DNA of 64,000 nt from an uncultured Prevotellaceae bacterium (GTDB lineage: Bacteria > Bacteroidota > Bacteroidia > Bacteroidales > Muribaculaceae): positions 423,919 to 487,918 of the forward strand of contig CAJLMA010000001.1 of assembly GCA_905207705.1 (NCBI GenBank), in the 5' to 3' direction. The position numbers and the translations under genes are program-made. Below are positions 9,432-18,447 of the stretch, piece by piece. Below the pieces are notes generated by a model. The model was not told where the DNA came from. It saw nothing but the letters and a program-made list of their open reading frames with translations, and did not search any database. Positions within the stretch are counted from its first letter, which is position 1. Every line of letters starts with the position of its first letter.

Positions 9432-9627
9432 ATTAAAAATAATTAACTAAAAACAAAATCCACTACAATAAATTGACACGATTGAATAATGGCATGACAA
9501 ATGAACGACATCTCCACTCCATGCTCCTGCAATGATATGCAAAAGGCGGTGCAACCCACACTCCGCAACTCCTGAAAATAGGCATGTTGACATTGTGAAA
9601 AAAAACAGAAAAAAGAGTTGGACACAT

Positions 9628-9657
9628 TGTCAAATTGAAATATTTATAATACATTTG
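9628..9657 (+). promoter_or_regulatory. Promoter of the exbB-tonB operon
   Basis: TTG at 9628-9630, 19 nt, then TACATTTG at 9650-9657: a full Bacteroidetes -33/-7 match. Transcription would start near 9662, leaving a leader of about 230 nt before exbB. Confidence 0.7.
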
Positions 9658-9668
9658 CCTAAGATTTT

Positions 9669-9815
9669 TGTGACAAATTTGGCATTATTATTGGATACAA
9701 AGCCTCAGATTCATGAAAACAACTGTGAGTCAATATGATAATAAACAAAACAATCATCGGCTGCAATATGTATTTCCTTTTAGTTTTTAATTACACCACG
9801 CACAAATTTGTCACA
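9669..9815 (+). repeat. Long-range perfect inverted repeat in the exbB leader
   Basis: TGTGACAAATTTG at 9669-9681 is exactly complementary to CAAATTTGTCACA at 9803-9815. In the RNA this would give a 13-bp stem closing a 121-nt loop and starting within about 10 nt of the predicted 5' end. Each arm contains the palindrome CAAATTTG, so a pair of protein-binding sites is an alternative reading. Confidence 0.6.
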
Positions 9816-9893
9816 CTGAAAACGAAAAAACTGTATTACTAATAACATTAACAACTAACAATTTAATTTTTAACAATTTTATTCAATTAAATT

Positions 9894-10715
9894 ATGGAAA
9901 CAAAAAAGCCTAACGAAACTCCGAAAAAATCTGGAGCAGTAGTGAGCAAAGTTCGTGGAATCAAGAACGCATTTTTGGTTATTGTAGCTTGTTTCATAGT
10001 TGCACTTTGCATTTTCTTGTTCGTGCTTGGCAATCCTGCCAACTTCAACGAAAGCGGACACCCAATCAACCTTCTTGGTACAGTTTACATGGGTGGATTC
10101 GTGGTACCTATCCTCCAATGCTGCTTCTTGACAGTTATCGTATTGTCAGTTGAACGTTGGATCGCTCTTTCTTCTGCAAAAGGTAAAGGTAGCATTCCTA
10201 AGTTCGTTGCAAATGTAAAGAAAGCTTTGGCTGCTAACGATATCGCAAAGGCTCAAGACCTCTGCCGCAAGCAACAAGGTTCTGTTGGTGCAATCGTTTA
10301 CGCCGTTCTTCTTAAATACGACGAAATGGACAAGAACACCATTCTTCAAAAAGAACAAAAACTTACTACAATCCAAAAGGAAATCGAAGAAGCTACCGCT
10401 CTCGAAATGCCTTCTTTGCAACAAAACTTGCCTATCGTTGCTACATTGACAACCCTTGGTACTCTTCTCGGTCTTCTCGGAACTGTGTTGGGTATGATCA
10501 AGTCATTCCAAGCTTTGTCTGCTTCTGGTGCTCCTGACTCTACCGAATTGTCTACCGGTATTTCTGAGGCACTTGTAAACACTGCATTCGGTATCGCAAC
10601 AGGTGCTTGCGCTGTTATTTCTTATAACTTCTTCACAAACAAGATTGATAACCTTACTTACGCTATCGACGAAGTAGGATTCTCTATCGTTCAAACATTT
10701 GCTGCTACTCACTAA
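9894..10715 (+). CDS. exbB: ExbB/TolQ/MotA-family proton channel
   Basis: The 273-residue protein forms the proton channel that, with ExbD, energises TonB. It has a membrane helix at about 26-48, a second near 65-85 (VPILQCCFLTVIVLSVERW), a cytoplasmic loop, and two C-terminal helices. These include LGTLLGLLGTVLGMIKSF and SEALVNTAFGIATGACAVISY, with the conserved Gly/Thr-lined pore pattern of the family. The N-terminal Lys/Pro-rich tail is typical of Bacteroidetes homologues. It heads the operon exbB-exbD-exbD-tonB. Confidence 0.93.
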   Translation: METKKPNETPKKSGAVVSKVRGIKNAFLVIVACFIVALCIFLFVLGNPANFNESGHPINLLGTVYMGGFVVPILQCCFLTVIVLSVERWIALSSAKGKGSIPKFVANVKKALAANDIAKAQDLCRKQQGSVGAIVYAVLLKYDEMDKNTILQKEQKLTTIQKEIEEATALEMPSLQQNLPIVATLTTLGTLLGLLGTVLGMIKSFQALSASGAPDSTELSTGISEALVNTAFGIATGACAVISYNFFTNKIDNLTYAIDEVGFSIVQTFAATH

Positions 10716-10783
10716 TATTTAGTTAGAGAGTCAAGTTGCAATCAAACAAATAATAAATTATAAGAAAATAACAGTAGATTAAT

Positions 10784-11488
10784 ATGGGAAAAGTTAAAAT
10801 CAAAAGGAAGAGTACACTCATCGACATGACCGCGATGAGTGACGTTACTGTACTTTTGCTTACTTTCTTCATGTTGACATCTACATTCCTTCAAAAAGAA
10901 CCTGTCACTGTGCTGACACCGTCTTCTGTTTCGGAAATCAAAGTACCCACAGCCAACCTTATAACGGTTCTCGTGGCTCCCGAAGGAAACGTGTTCATCT
11001 CGCTGGCCGGTGACAAGGACTCTACCTACTCTAGCGAAAACATGAGGGCCGAGCTCTTGAAGAATGTAGTCGCAGAATATAACAGGCTTCATCCCAACAA
11101 TACAATCTCCCTTACAGCCGACGAAGTTTCGACTTTCTCTAAGACCAACATGTTTGGCGTAAAAATGAGCGAGCTGAAAGGATGGTTGGATCTTCCGCAG
11201 GAAAAAAGGGATGAATACCTTGATCCATCTAAGAATCCAAACGCCGGTATTCCTATCGACATGAATCAGGATTTGTCAAAGCCTAATGAATTCCAACTCT
11301 GGATGAGGGCCATCTACAATTCTAACAATAGCAGTATCATATCTACAATCAAGAAAGGTAATGGTATTGCCATCAAAGCCGACAAGAGTACCACTTATTC
11401 AAAGATTCAAGTTGTGATGGATAATCTGCAAACAATGAAGATGAATAAGTTTAGTTTAATGACCGCTTTAAAAAGTGAGGACGAATAA
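10784..11488 (+). CDS. exbD: ExbD/TolR family protein, first copy
   Basis: The 234-residue protein has one membrane helix (about 18-38) with the channel Asp at residue 20 (TAMSDVTVLLLTFFML). A periplasmic domain follows that is longer than in the roughly 140-residue ExbD of E. coli; long versions are usual in Bacteroidetes. The Asp is the proton-carrying residue in this family. The middle region (about 100-170) holds inserted, charged sequence, and the C-terminal end (YSKIQVVMDNLQTMKMNKFSL) matches the periplasmic fold. It is separated from the second exbD by 3 nt. Confidence 0.9.
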   Translation: MGKVKIKRKSTLIDMTAMSDVTVLLLTFFMLTSTFLQKEPVTVLTPSSVSEIKVPTANLITVLVAPEGNVFISLAGDKDSTYSSENMRAELLKNVVAEYNRLHPNNTISLTADEVSTFSKTNMFGVKMSELKGWLDLPQEKRDEYLDPSKNPNAGIPIDMNQDLSKPNEFQLWMRAIYNSNNSSIISTIKKGNGIAIKADKSTTYSKIQVVMDNLQTMKMNKFSLMTALKSEDE

Positions 11489-11491
11489 CAT

Positions 11492-12238
11492 ATGGCACAA
11501 ATAGATACTGGTGGTGGCGACAGCGGAAAAGGCAAGTCACACCAAAAAAAGATGTCAATTCATGTCGATTTCACCCCGATGGTGGACATGAACATGCTTT
11601 TGATTACCTTCTTTATGCTTTGTACCACTATGATTAAGTCCCAGACTTTGCAAATTAGTCTTCCGACTAATGAAAAAGTGGAAAAACAAGAACAGAACAA
11701 GGTAAAGCAATCAGAAGCTATTACTGTGATACTTGACAGCGAGCTCGATGACAACGGAATCCCTGTTAAAAGCTTTGTTTACTACTATGAAGGCATGCCC
11801 AACATGGCAGTTGAAAACGGCAAGCTCGCTGAGAATAAGATGCAAGAAATCCAATTCATGCCAAATGACGTTAACGGAGCTCCGCAAGGAATCCGCAAGA
11901 TATTCCAAGAACGCAATGAACAAGTTGTTAAGAAAATCAACGAGTTAAAAGCTAAATGGAAAAACAACGAATTTGACAAGAATGACGAGAGAAACGATAG
12001 CATCTACCAAAAACTTGCAAAGGACGTCCGCAACGACTCTACTTTGAAACGTCCGGTAGTTATTATCAAAGCAACTCCTAACGCATCTTACGAAAGTTTG
12101 GTTACCGCTCTTGACGAAATGCAAATCAACAGCATCAGCCGTTACCAGATTGACCGTATCTCGCATACCGATTCAATCATGATGATGGAGCTCAAGGGCA
12201 TCTCTTATGGTCTTGATGATCTGACTGCCAAGAAGTGA
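11492..12238 (+). CDS. exbD: ExbD/TolR family protein, second copy
   Basis: A 248-residue paralogue of the previous gene. The membrane helix carries the canonical VDFTPMVDMNMLLITFFML pattern with the proton-binding Asp at 32. The periplasmic part is Lys/Asn-rich in the middle and ends with VIIKATPNASYESLVTALDEM, which is the conserved ExbD C-terminal element. Two different ExbDs beside one ExbB suggest a mixed ExbD pair in the complex; this is inference. It is followed by tonB after 36 nt. Confidence 0.92.
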   Translation: MAQIDTGGGDSGKGKSHQKKMSIHVDFTPMVDMNMLLITFFMLCTTMIKSQTLQISLPTNEKVEKQEQNKVKQSEAITVILDSELDDNGIPVKSFVYYYEGMPNMAVENGKLAENKMQEIQFMPNDVNGAPQGIRKIFQERNEQVVKKINELKAKWKNNEFDKNDERNDSIYQKLAKDVRNDSTLKRPVVIIKATPNASYESLVTALDEMQINSISRYQIDRISHTDSIMMMELKGISYGLDDLTAKK

Positions 12239-12274
12239 TGATAGATTATATTAACGGTTAAATTAGATTTAATT

Positions 12275-13129
12275 ATGGCAAAAGACGTAGATCTCTCATC
12301 AAAAGAATGGTGTGACATTATATTTGATCACAAGAATAAAGACTTTGGCGCATATGTGTTGCGTAAGAACTCAATAAAGCGACACAACAAGGCAATGCTC
12401 GTAGTGGTGGTATTCATTGTCATTGTCTTTGTATTGTCGCTCCTTGTTACTGAGATTCAGCAACAAATAGCCGAATCAAGGCCTAAAGATGAAATTGAAC
12501 AAGTAATGGTCGATATCGAGACTGCTCCTGAAGAGGAAGAAGAGGAAGAAGTTCAAGAACGCATTGAACAACCTGAACCCGAAGCCCTTCCGGAAGAAAT
12601 CTTGAATACCGTAAAGGTTACCGAGCTTCTTATCGCTGAAGATGAAGAAGTGACCGAAGAAGACGAAATCAAGAGTGCCGATGAACTTCAAGAAACTGAA
12701 ACGGCATTCGGACAGACCGACTTCGACCAAGGTACCGATGACCGTAACGTTGTTCGTGAGCACAAGGACGAAGTTATCGTCGAAGAAAAGAAACCTGTAG
12801 TAGAAGAAGTATTCCGTGCCGTAGAACAGATGCCTATGTTCCCTGGTGGCGATGCAGCCCTCATGAAATACCTTTCTTCTCATATCCAATATCCTACCAT
12901 GGCTATGGAAAACAACATACAAGGACGTGTTATCGTTCAATTCGTTGTTACCAAGACCGGTAAGATTGGTGAAGTAAAAGTAGTTCGTAGTGTTGACCGC
13001 GATCTCGACGCCGAAGCAGTAAGAGTATGTAAATCTCTTCCTGACTTCATCCCGGGTAAGATGAACGGACAAGCCGTTAACGTATGGTACACGCTGCCTG
13101 TTACATTCAAGCTTCAAGGTGTAAACTGA
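12275..13129 (+). CDS. tonB: TonB energy transducer
   Basis: The 284-residue protein has an N-terminal cytoplasmic tail, one membrane anchor (about 42-62) and a long periplasmic linker. That linker is mostly Glu-rich (EEEEEEVQERIEQ and similar) with only a few prolines, unlike the Pro/Lys-rich linker of enterobacterial TonB. The C-terminal TonB domain (about 195-284) has IQGRVIVQFVVTKTGKIGEV and ends in WYTLPVTFKLQ. It couples the proton motive force to outer-membrane receptors. A strong terminator follows, so downstream genes may have their own promoter. Confidence 0.95.
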   Translation: MAKDVDLSSKEWCDIIFDHKNKDFGAYVLRKNSIKRHNKAMLVVVVFIVIVFVLSLLVTEIQQQIAESRPKDEIEQVMVDIETAPEEEEEEEVQERIEQPEPEALPEEILNTVKVTELLIAEDEEVTEEDEIKSADELQETETAFGQTDFDQGTDDRNVVREHKDEVIVEEKKPVVEEVFRAVEQMPMFPGGDAALMKYLSSHIQYPTMAMENNIQGRVIVQFVVTKTGKIGEVKVVRSVDRDLDAEAVRVCKSLPDFIPGKMNGQAVNVWYTLPVTFKLQGVN

Positions 13130-13153
13130 CGTAAACTGCTCCATATAGTATGT

Positions 13154-13194
13154 AAAAAACACAGTTCTCAAAATGCGGGAACTGTGTTTTTTTT
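13154..13194 (+). terminator. Terminator after tonB
   Basis: Stem AAAAACACAGTTC with GAACTGTGTTTTT and a run of eight T residues, starting 25 nt after the tonB stop codon. Confidence 0.9.
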
Positions 13195-13320
13195 ACCAAA
13201 CAAACACGCTAGGACTAAAACCGATACAAGCAAAAAGAAACGTTTACACACAACTTATGCTCGCAAATTTCTATTTTTTTGTTATACACAGTGCATCCTA
13301 AGTTAAGAAACTATAATACA

Positions 13321-13364
13321 CTATATCGAAAGATATAGATATTTCAATTTTATATGTAACTTTA
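13321..13364 (+). promoter_or_regulatory. Hairpin and likely promoter before the small membrane protein
   Basis: CTATATC-GAAA-GATATAG at 13321-13338 is a perfect 7-bp hairpin with a GAAA loop. TAACTTTA at 13357-13364 is one base off the -7 consensus. I see no clear -33 box. Confidence 0.35.
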
Positions 13365-13418
13365 CACTGCTACGAATATTGCAAAGGCAATACTCACATT
13401 AAAACTACTATTTTCTAT

Positions 13419-13679
13419 ATGAACGATATCGAAAAAAGCGATATAAAAAAAACAACAGAGAGTGACAAAAGCCAAAGCTACAACCAAGGAACGCCTAAAA
13501 CCATGAAATATGTATTTGGAGTGTTCATGGTCTGCATCTATTTAGGGATGGGATACCTAATGATGGTAAACTTCTTCCAGTGGAATGAAAACTATACATG
13601 GGCAAGATATAGTTTAGGCGCGCTCTTCATCCTATACGGATTTTGGCGCGGTTACCGCCAATTCAAAGGAAAATATTGA
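13419..13679 (+). CDS. Small two-helix membrane protein
   Basis: An 86-residue protein with a hydrophilic, Lys/Ser-rich N-terminus (about 1-28) and two predicted membrane helices (about 30-50 and 62-78) joined by a short loop, ending in YRQFKGKY. I do not recognise a named family. It sits 23 nt before the PstS-like gene and points the same way, so the two are probably co-transcribed. Proteins of this shape in this position are a familiar sight in Bacteroidales TonB clusters, but I cannot give a function. Confidence 0.7.
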   Translation: MNDIEKSDIKKTTESDKSQSYNQGTPKTMKYVFGVFMVCIYLGMGYLMMVNFFQWNENYTWARYSLGALFILYGFWRGYRQFKGKY

Positions 13680-13702
13680 AAACAGTCAAAGAATTTTATC
13701 TT

Positions 13703-14677
13703 ATGAAAAAGAAAACTTCTCAATTAATACTTGCACTCATAGCAGTAACCTTGCTGTCGATTGCCTGTGTCCGCCAGCCCAGCGACTCAAGCACATCAGG
13801 GCTTGTCACATTAATGTGTGACCATTCTTTTGAAAACATCATACAACAAGAAATTGATGTTTTCGAATTCACCTACCCCAACGCAAGCATAATCCCATAT
13901 TACATAGACGCACATGCGGCAATCGACTCGCTGCTCGACCAGAAGACAACTCTCATCGTAACAGCACAAGAATTAACCAAAGAGCAACGCGACTACATCG
14001 AAAGCGTAAACAATTTCCCTCCACGCACCCAGCGCATTGCCGTAGATGCAATTGCTGTAATAGTAAACCCTGAAAACGACATTGACGAGCTGTCTATTTC
14101 AGAGTTGAGAGACATACTTTCGGGGAAGACTCCTCGATGGGGTGATGTATTCCCGTCAAAACTCGGCAAGATTCAAGTGATTTTCGACCATCAAGGCTCA
14201 AGTGTAGTAAAATACATTACCGACTCAATCATGAAAGGCGAAAAATTCACCACCGAAGTATATGCCGCCGACAGCGTCCAACAAGTATTCACCGAAGTAC
14301 AGAAACGCAAGAATGCAATAGGACTTATAGGGGTAAGCTGGATTACAGCCGACATGCAAGCTCCCACCACCACAATGGCCGAACGCATGGCCGAGCTTGA
14401 GAAAAACGACACAGCCATGATTGACTTTACCGACAAGATAAAAGTAATGAAAATACGTCGCGACAATCAAATAGAAGCGTTCAAACCATACCAAGCATAC
14501 ATCTACGACGGAAGCTATCCGCTTTACCGCAGCATATATGTCACCACTACCGAGCCAAACGGATCCTTATCGCACGGATTCTACTCATTCCTGACAGGAT
14601 TCATCGGTCAAAAAATCATTCTAAACACAGGAGTAATGCCGGCTTCGGTACACCCAAGGCTCGTAACTCTGAACTGA
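13703..14677 (+). CDS. PstS-like substrate-binding lipoprotein
   Basis: The 324-residue protein has a lipoprotein signal peptide with lipobox SIAC (Cys about 22). It then shows the fold pattern of phosphate-binding PstS proteins: VTLMCDHSFENII early, IAVDAIAVIVNPEND in the middle, SISELRDILSGKTPRWGDV, a DHQGSSVVKYI segment, and a C-terminal LSHGFYSFLTGFIGQKIIL. No PstC, PstA or PstB is present nearby, so it may not serve an ABC importer. It sits between the TonB genes and a TPR protein. The start is the ATG at 13703; the longer frame lacks a signal peptide at its N-terminus. The ligand is unknown, though phosphate-like anions are most likely by family. Confidence 0.82.
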   Translation: MKKKTSQLILALIAVTLLSIACVRQPSDSSTSGLVTLMCDHSFENIIQQEIDVFEFTYPNASIIPYYIDAHAAIDSLLDQKTTLIVTAQELTKEQRDYIESVNNFPPRTQRIAVDAIAVIVNPENDIDELSISELRDILSGKTPRWGDVFPSKLGKIQVIFDHQGSSVVKYITDSIMKGEKFTTEVYAADSVQQVFTEVQKRKNAIGLIGVSWITADMQAPTTTMAERMAELEKNDTAMIDFTDKIKVMKIRRDNQIEAFKPYQAYIYDGSYPLYRSIYVTTTEPNGSLSHGFYSFLTGFIGQKIILNTGVMPASVHPRLVTLN

Positions 14678-14711
14678 CGAAAACATAATCATTACAAAAA
14701 CATATAAAACA

Positions 14712-16364
14712 ATGAAAATCAACTTTATTCTATCACTAATTTTATGTACGTCCCTTGCATGCTTTGCGCAAGGATATAAAGATGGCATCGAATATTACAA
14801 AGTAAACCAATACGACAATGCCAAAGAATTGTTGCTACGCAACATTGACGATCCAAGTACTGACAAATCTGAAGCTTATTACTATCTTGGATGTATAGAA
14901 CTTGTTGCAGGAAATGATGCCGAAGCTATAAAATACTTCGACCAAGGTGTTGCTGCAAACCCTGAGTATGCTTACAACTATGTAGGACTTGGACAACTTG
15001 AGTTGAAGAAAGGAAACAAAAAGGAAGCCGAAAAACTTTTTGATGACGCAAAAGACCTTTGCAACAAGAAAGACCCGAAAATCATTGTAGCAATAGGCCG
15101 CGCATACTATGCCGTTGACGAAGTAAAATACAAGAAAGAAATTGAAAAAAGCATCAAAGACGCTACAAAACGCGACAAAGAAGGTGCTGACGTATGCGTA
15201 TTCCAAGGCGACATGCTTGCCAACAAGAAAAGTTGGGGCGACGCTGCAGGATGGTATGACCTCGCAATGCGCTATAATCCGGACATGGTTGAAGCTTATG
15301 TAAAATATGCCAACACATATTTCTATGTAAGCCCTCAAGTAGCTATCCAAACTCTTGAAAAACTCTCTGCTACCCATCCAAACTCAGCCCTCGTTCAACG
15401 TGAACTTGCTGAAAAATACTACGAAGACGACCAATGGACAAAAGCTGCCGAACAATACGGTATCTACATGCAGAATCCTAACCACTTCAAGCAAGACGAA
15501 AACCGCTATGCAGGTCTTTTGTTCTACGGCAAGAAATATCAGGAATCTTTTGACCTTGCCGAAAAAATCATCGGCGAACTTCCTGCAGGAGACAAGAACA
15601 TCTTCTACATGAAACGTCTTGAACTTTACAACATGGTTGCTATGGAACGCTGGAACGAAGCCGACTCTATTGCTCGCGAATTCTTCGCAATGCCGCTTCC
15701 CGAGGGAACTAAGTATGAAGCAAAGGACTACACCGACTATGCTACTGCATTGAAAGAACTTGGCAAGGCAACCGAAGCAATAGACCTTTATGTAAAGGCC
15801 TATGAATTGAATACAAGCAAATATGAATTGTTGAAGGACATTAGCTCGGCTTGCACCGATGCCGAAGACTATGTTGGCGCTGCAAAGTATTACCAAATGT
15901 ATGTTGACTCTGCCGACTATTCTACAAACGACTTGTTCGTTCTTTCAAGAAGATATTCAAATGTCGCTGCAACAACTCCCGACACCACTGCACAAGACTC
16001 CATTGCAAAGATGGAAGCTGTAAACAAGGCTCTTGAATATGCAAAAATCGTTGACGAAAAAGTTCCAAACGACACTCGAATCCTTTCCCAAATTGCTCGC
16101 ATTTATGTAATCTCCGAAAAAGATCCTCGCACTGGCAAGGCTCTTGAGACATACAACCAAATCCAAGCAATCCTCGACCAAGATCCTAACAACAAGGTTG
16201 AAGAAAAAGACCTCTACATTGAAATCTTCCGTTACAAGGCTATCTATTACTACCTCAACAAGGACGACGTCAACATGAAGCAAGCTTATCTCAACTGGCT
16301 TGAAGTTGACCCGACAAACGAAGGATTGCGCAAATACATTGAATCTTTGGACAAGAAAAAATAA
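14712..16364 (+). CDS. Periplasmic tetratricopeptide-repeat protein
   Basis: A 550-residue exported protein: a signal peptide (MKINFILSLILCTSLACFAQ) is followed by TPR repeats from about residue 20 to the end. Clear repeats include EAYYYLGCIELVAGNDAEAIKYF, YNYVGLGQLELKKGNKKEAE and YATALKELGKATEAIDLYV. TPR arrays bind other proteins; no enzyme domain is visible. The gene follows the PstS-like gene by 34 nt and is closed by a strong terminator, so it ends this transcription unit. A scaffold role for the TonB or PstS-like proteins is inference from position only. Confidence 0.85.
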   Translation: MKINFILSLILCTSLACFAQGYKDGIEYYKVNQYDNAKELLLRNIDDPSTDKSEAYYYLGCIELVAGNDAEAIKYFDQGVAANPEYAYNYVGLGQLELKKGNKKEAEKLFDDAKDLCNKKDPKIIVAIGRAYYAVDEVKYKKEIEKSIKDATKRDKEGADVCVFQGDMLANKKSWGDAAGWYDLAMRYNPDMVEAYVKYANTYFYVSPQVAIQTLEKLSATHPNSALVQRELAEKYYEDDQWTKAAEQYGIYMQNPNHFKQDENRYAGLLFYGKKYQESFDLAEKIIGELPAGDKNIFYMKRLELYNMVAMERWNEADSIAREFFAMPLPEGTKYEAKDYTDYATALKELGKATEAIDLYVKAYELNTSKYELLKDISSACTDAEDYVGAAKYYQMYVDSADYSTNDLFVLSRRYSNVAATTPDTTAQDSIAKMEAVNKALEYAKIVDEKVPNDTRILSQIARIYVISEKDPRTGKALETYNQIQAILDQDPNNKVEEKDLYIEIFRYKAIYYYLNKDDVNMKQAYLNWLEVDPTNEGLRKYIESLDKKK

Positions 16365-16386
16365 TCACTTTCTACTAAAGCTCAAT

Positions 16387-16433
16387 AAAAAGAAGAGAAA
16401 GCTCCGGTATTTTCGGAGCTTTCTCTTCTTTTT
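16387..16433 (+). terminator. Strong terminator after the TPR gene
   Basis: A stem of about 20 bp (AAAAAGAAGAGAAAGCTCCG with its complement) and a 7-nt loop ends in a T-rich tract, 22 nt after the stop. Confidence 0.93.
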
Positions 16434-16550
16434 ATTGGCGCACATCGTCCTTTCCTACTGTCAATTCAAATCAATAGGCGAGCAAATATGCAACTTGCGG
16501 AACATTAAAATTTTAGAAACGAAAAAATTCCAATTATGGCAAAAGTTGAG

Positions 16551-16558
16551 TAATTTTG
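16551..16558 (+). promoter_or_regulatory. -7 box before the fumarase gene
   Basis: TAATTTTG at 16551-16558 matches TAnnTTTG, 48 nt before the fumarase ATG. I see no good -33 box at the right spacing. Confidence 0.5.
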
Positions 16559-16606
16559 CAACAAAGCACAAAAACATTCCATATAACAAATAATAAAAAA
16601 ATTACT

Positions 16607-18247
16607 ATGGCAAATCCTGAATTTAAGTATCAGCCGCCGTTCCCATTGGGTCCGGACGATACCGAATATTATCTGCTCACCAAAGACTATGTTTCGGTTG
16701 GAGACTTTGAAGGCACGCCCGTACTCAAAGTAGCCAAAGAAGGTCTCACAATGATGGCCAACCAGGCTTTCCGTGATGTTTCGTTCCTGTTGCGCCGCAG
16801 TCATAACTTGCAAGTGGCAAAGATATTGAACGATCCCGAAGCAAGTGAAAACGACAAGTATGTAGCATTGACATTCTTGCGCAACGCCGAAGTATCGGCC
16901 AAAGGAAAACTTCCATTGTGCCAAGATACGGGAACTGCCATAATACATGGAGAAAAAGGCCAGCAAGTGTGGACAGGATATTGCGACGAAGAAGCTCTTT
17001 CGCTCGGCGTTTACAAGACCTATACCGAAGAGAACTTGCGCTATTCACAAAACGCTCCTCTCACAATGTATGAAGAGGTTAATACCAAATGCAACCTGCC
17101 TGCACAAATCGATATCGAAGCAACCGAAGGAATGGAATACAAGTTCCTTTGCGTGACAAAAGGCGGAGGCTCGGCCAACAAAACTTATTTGTTCCAAGAA
17201 ACAAAAGCATTGCTTAACCCTGCCACATTGGTACCGTTCCTCGTAGAGAAAATGAAGACTCTCGGCACGGCAGCATGCCCTCCTTATCACATTGCATTCG
17301 TTATCGGCGGAACTTCGGCCGAAAAGAATCTTCTCACCGTAAAATTGGCTTCTACCCACTATTATGACTCATTGCCTACTACAGGCAATGAAGGCGGACG
17401 AGCTTTCCGCGACATCGAACTTGAAAAGACACTTCTCGAAGAAGCCCACAAGATAGGCCTTGGAGCACAATTCGGCGGAAAATACTTCGCTCACGACATC
17501 CGTGTTGTACGCTTGCCTCGCCATGGAGCATCTTGCCCTGTAGGTATGGGCGTAAGCTGCTCGGCCGACCGCAACATAAAATGCAAAATCAACAAAGACG
17601 GTATTTGGATTGAAAAGCTCGATGACAACCCGACCGAACTCATTCCCGAAGAATTACGTCAAGCCGGTGAAGGCAATGCTGTCAAAATCAACTTGAACCA
17701 GCCAATGAGCGAAATATTGAAAGAACTCGATAAATATCCTGTATCGACACGTCTTTCATTGAACGGCACAATCATAGTTGGCCGTGACATCGCCCACGCT
17801 CGTCTCAAGGAACGTCTTGACCGAGGAGAAGACCTCCCTCAATACATAAAAGACCATCCTATCTATTATGCCGGACCGGCAAAAACTCCGGCCGGAATGG
17901 CTTGCGGCTCAATGGGACCGACAACTGCCGGCCGCATGGATCCGTATGTAGACTTGTTCCAAAGCCACGGCGGCAGTATGATAATGCTTGCCAAAGGCAA
18001 CCGTAGCCAAGCCGTTACCGACGCATGCAAGAAGCATGGCGGATTCTATCTTGGCAGCATCGGCGGTCCTGCTGCAATTTTGGCTCAAAACAATATCAAG
18101 AGCATTGAATGCGTAGAGTACCCCGAACTTGGAATGGAGGCAATATGGAAAATCGAAGTAGTCGACTTCCCTGCATTCATCCTTGTAGACAATAAGGGTA
18201 ACGACTTCTTCAAGCAAATAAACACAAAGCCTTGCTGCTCTAAATAA
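16607..18247 (+). CDS. fum: Fumarate hydratase, class I (4Fe-4S)
   Basis: The 546-residue enzyme interconverts fumarate and malate, here probably in the reductive branch that leads to succinate. Both halves of the class I enzyme are fused. The N-terminal fumerase domain has KLPLCQDTGTAIIHG (a cluster Cys), a TKGGGSANK segment and ACPPYHIAFVIGGTSAEKNL (a second cluster Cys region). The C-terminal domain has GPTTAGRMDPYVDLFQSHGG near residue 435. The length is normal. The start is the ATG at 16607, since the longer frame contains the leader and promoter. It ends in KPCCSK. Confidence 0.95.
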   Translation: MANPEFKYQPPFPLGPDDTEYYLLTKDYVSVGDFEGTPVLKVAKEGLTMMANQAFRDVSFLLRRSHNLQVAKILNDPEASENDKYVALTFLRNAEVSAKGKLPLCQDTGTAIIHGEKGQQVWTGYCDEEALSLGVYKTYTEENLRYSQNAPLTMYEEVNTKCNLPAQIDIEATEGMEYKFLCVTKGGGSANKTYLFQETKALLNPATLVPFLVEKMKTLGTAACPPYHIAFVIGGTSAEKNLLTVKLASTHYYDSLPTTGNEGGRAFRDIELEKTLLEEAHKIGLGAQFGGKYFAHDIRVVRLPRHGASCPVGMGVSCSADRNIKCKINKDGIWIEKLDDNPTELIPEELRQAGEGNAVKINLNQPMSEILKELDKYPVSTRLSLNGTIIVGRDIAHARLKERLDRGEDLPQYIKDHPIYYAGPAKTPAGMACGSMGPTTAGRMDPYVDLFQSHGGSMIMLAKGNRSQAVTDACKKHGGFYLGSIGGPAAILAQNNIKSIECVEYPELGMEAIWKIEVVDFPAFILVDNKGNDFFKQINTKPCCSK

Positions 18248-18270
18248 TCGGCAGAGACCGAAGTAGTCAT

Positions 18271-18321
18271 AAAATCCTTGCATGAAAGTCCTTAACACAG
18301 TGGCTACATGCAAGGATTTTT
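18271..18321 (+). terminator. Terminator after fumarase
   Basis: A 14-bp stem (AAAATCCTTGCATG with CATGCAAGGATTTT) with a 22-nt loop and a T tract, 24 nt after the stop. Confidence 0.85.
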
Positions 18322-18416
18322 TATATCCCTACACAGCCTCATAAGCCACCTACCCGGTCAACCATCTTTACCACGGCCTATAATACCGCACATGCAAATT
18401 ATTATTCTCCGAAATA

Positions 18417-18447
18417 TTGCAATTGTACATTAAATTTGCTACATTTG
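18417..18447 (+). promoter_or_regulatory. Promoter of the secreted coiled-coil gene
   Basis: TTG at 18417-18419, 20 nt, TACATTTG at 18440-18447. A second -7-like box (TAAATTTG) is at 18431-18438. Confidence 0.6.

Larger units (their letters stand above)
9397..9893. other. Divergent intergenic region between nqrA and exbB
   Basis: This 497-nt AT-rich gap holds the leftward nqrA promoter and the rightward exbB promoter. It also holds the roughly 230-nt exbB leader with its long-range inverted repeat. A 25-codon frame at 9713-9790 lies inside the leader but has no recognisable features. I see no other gene. Confidence 0.8.

Noticed and set aside
9713..9790. 25-codon frame within the exbB leader as a leader peptide
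   Set aside because: Its composition is ordinary and no terminator or antiterminator follows it.
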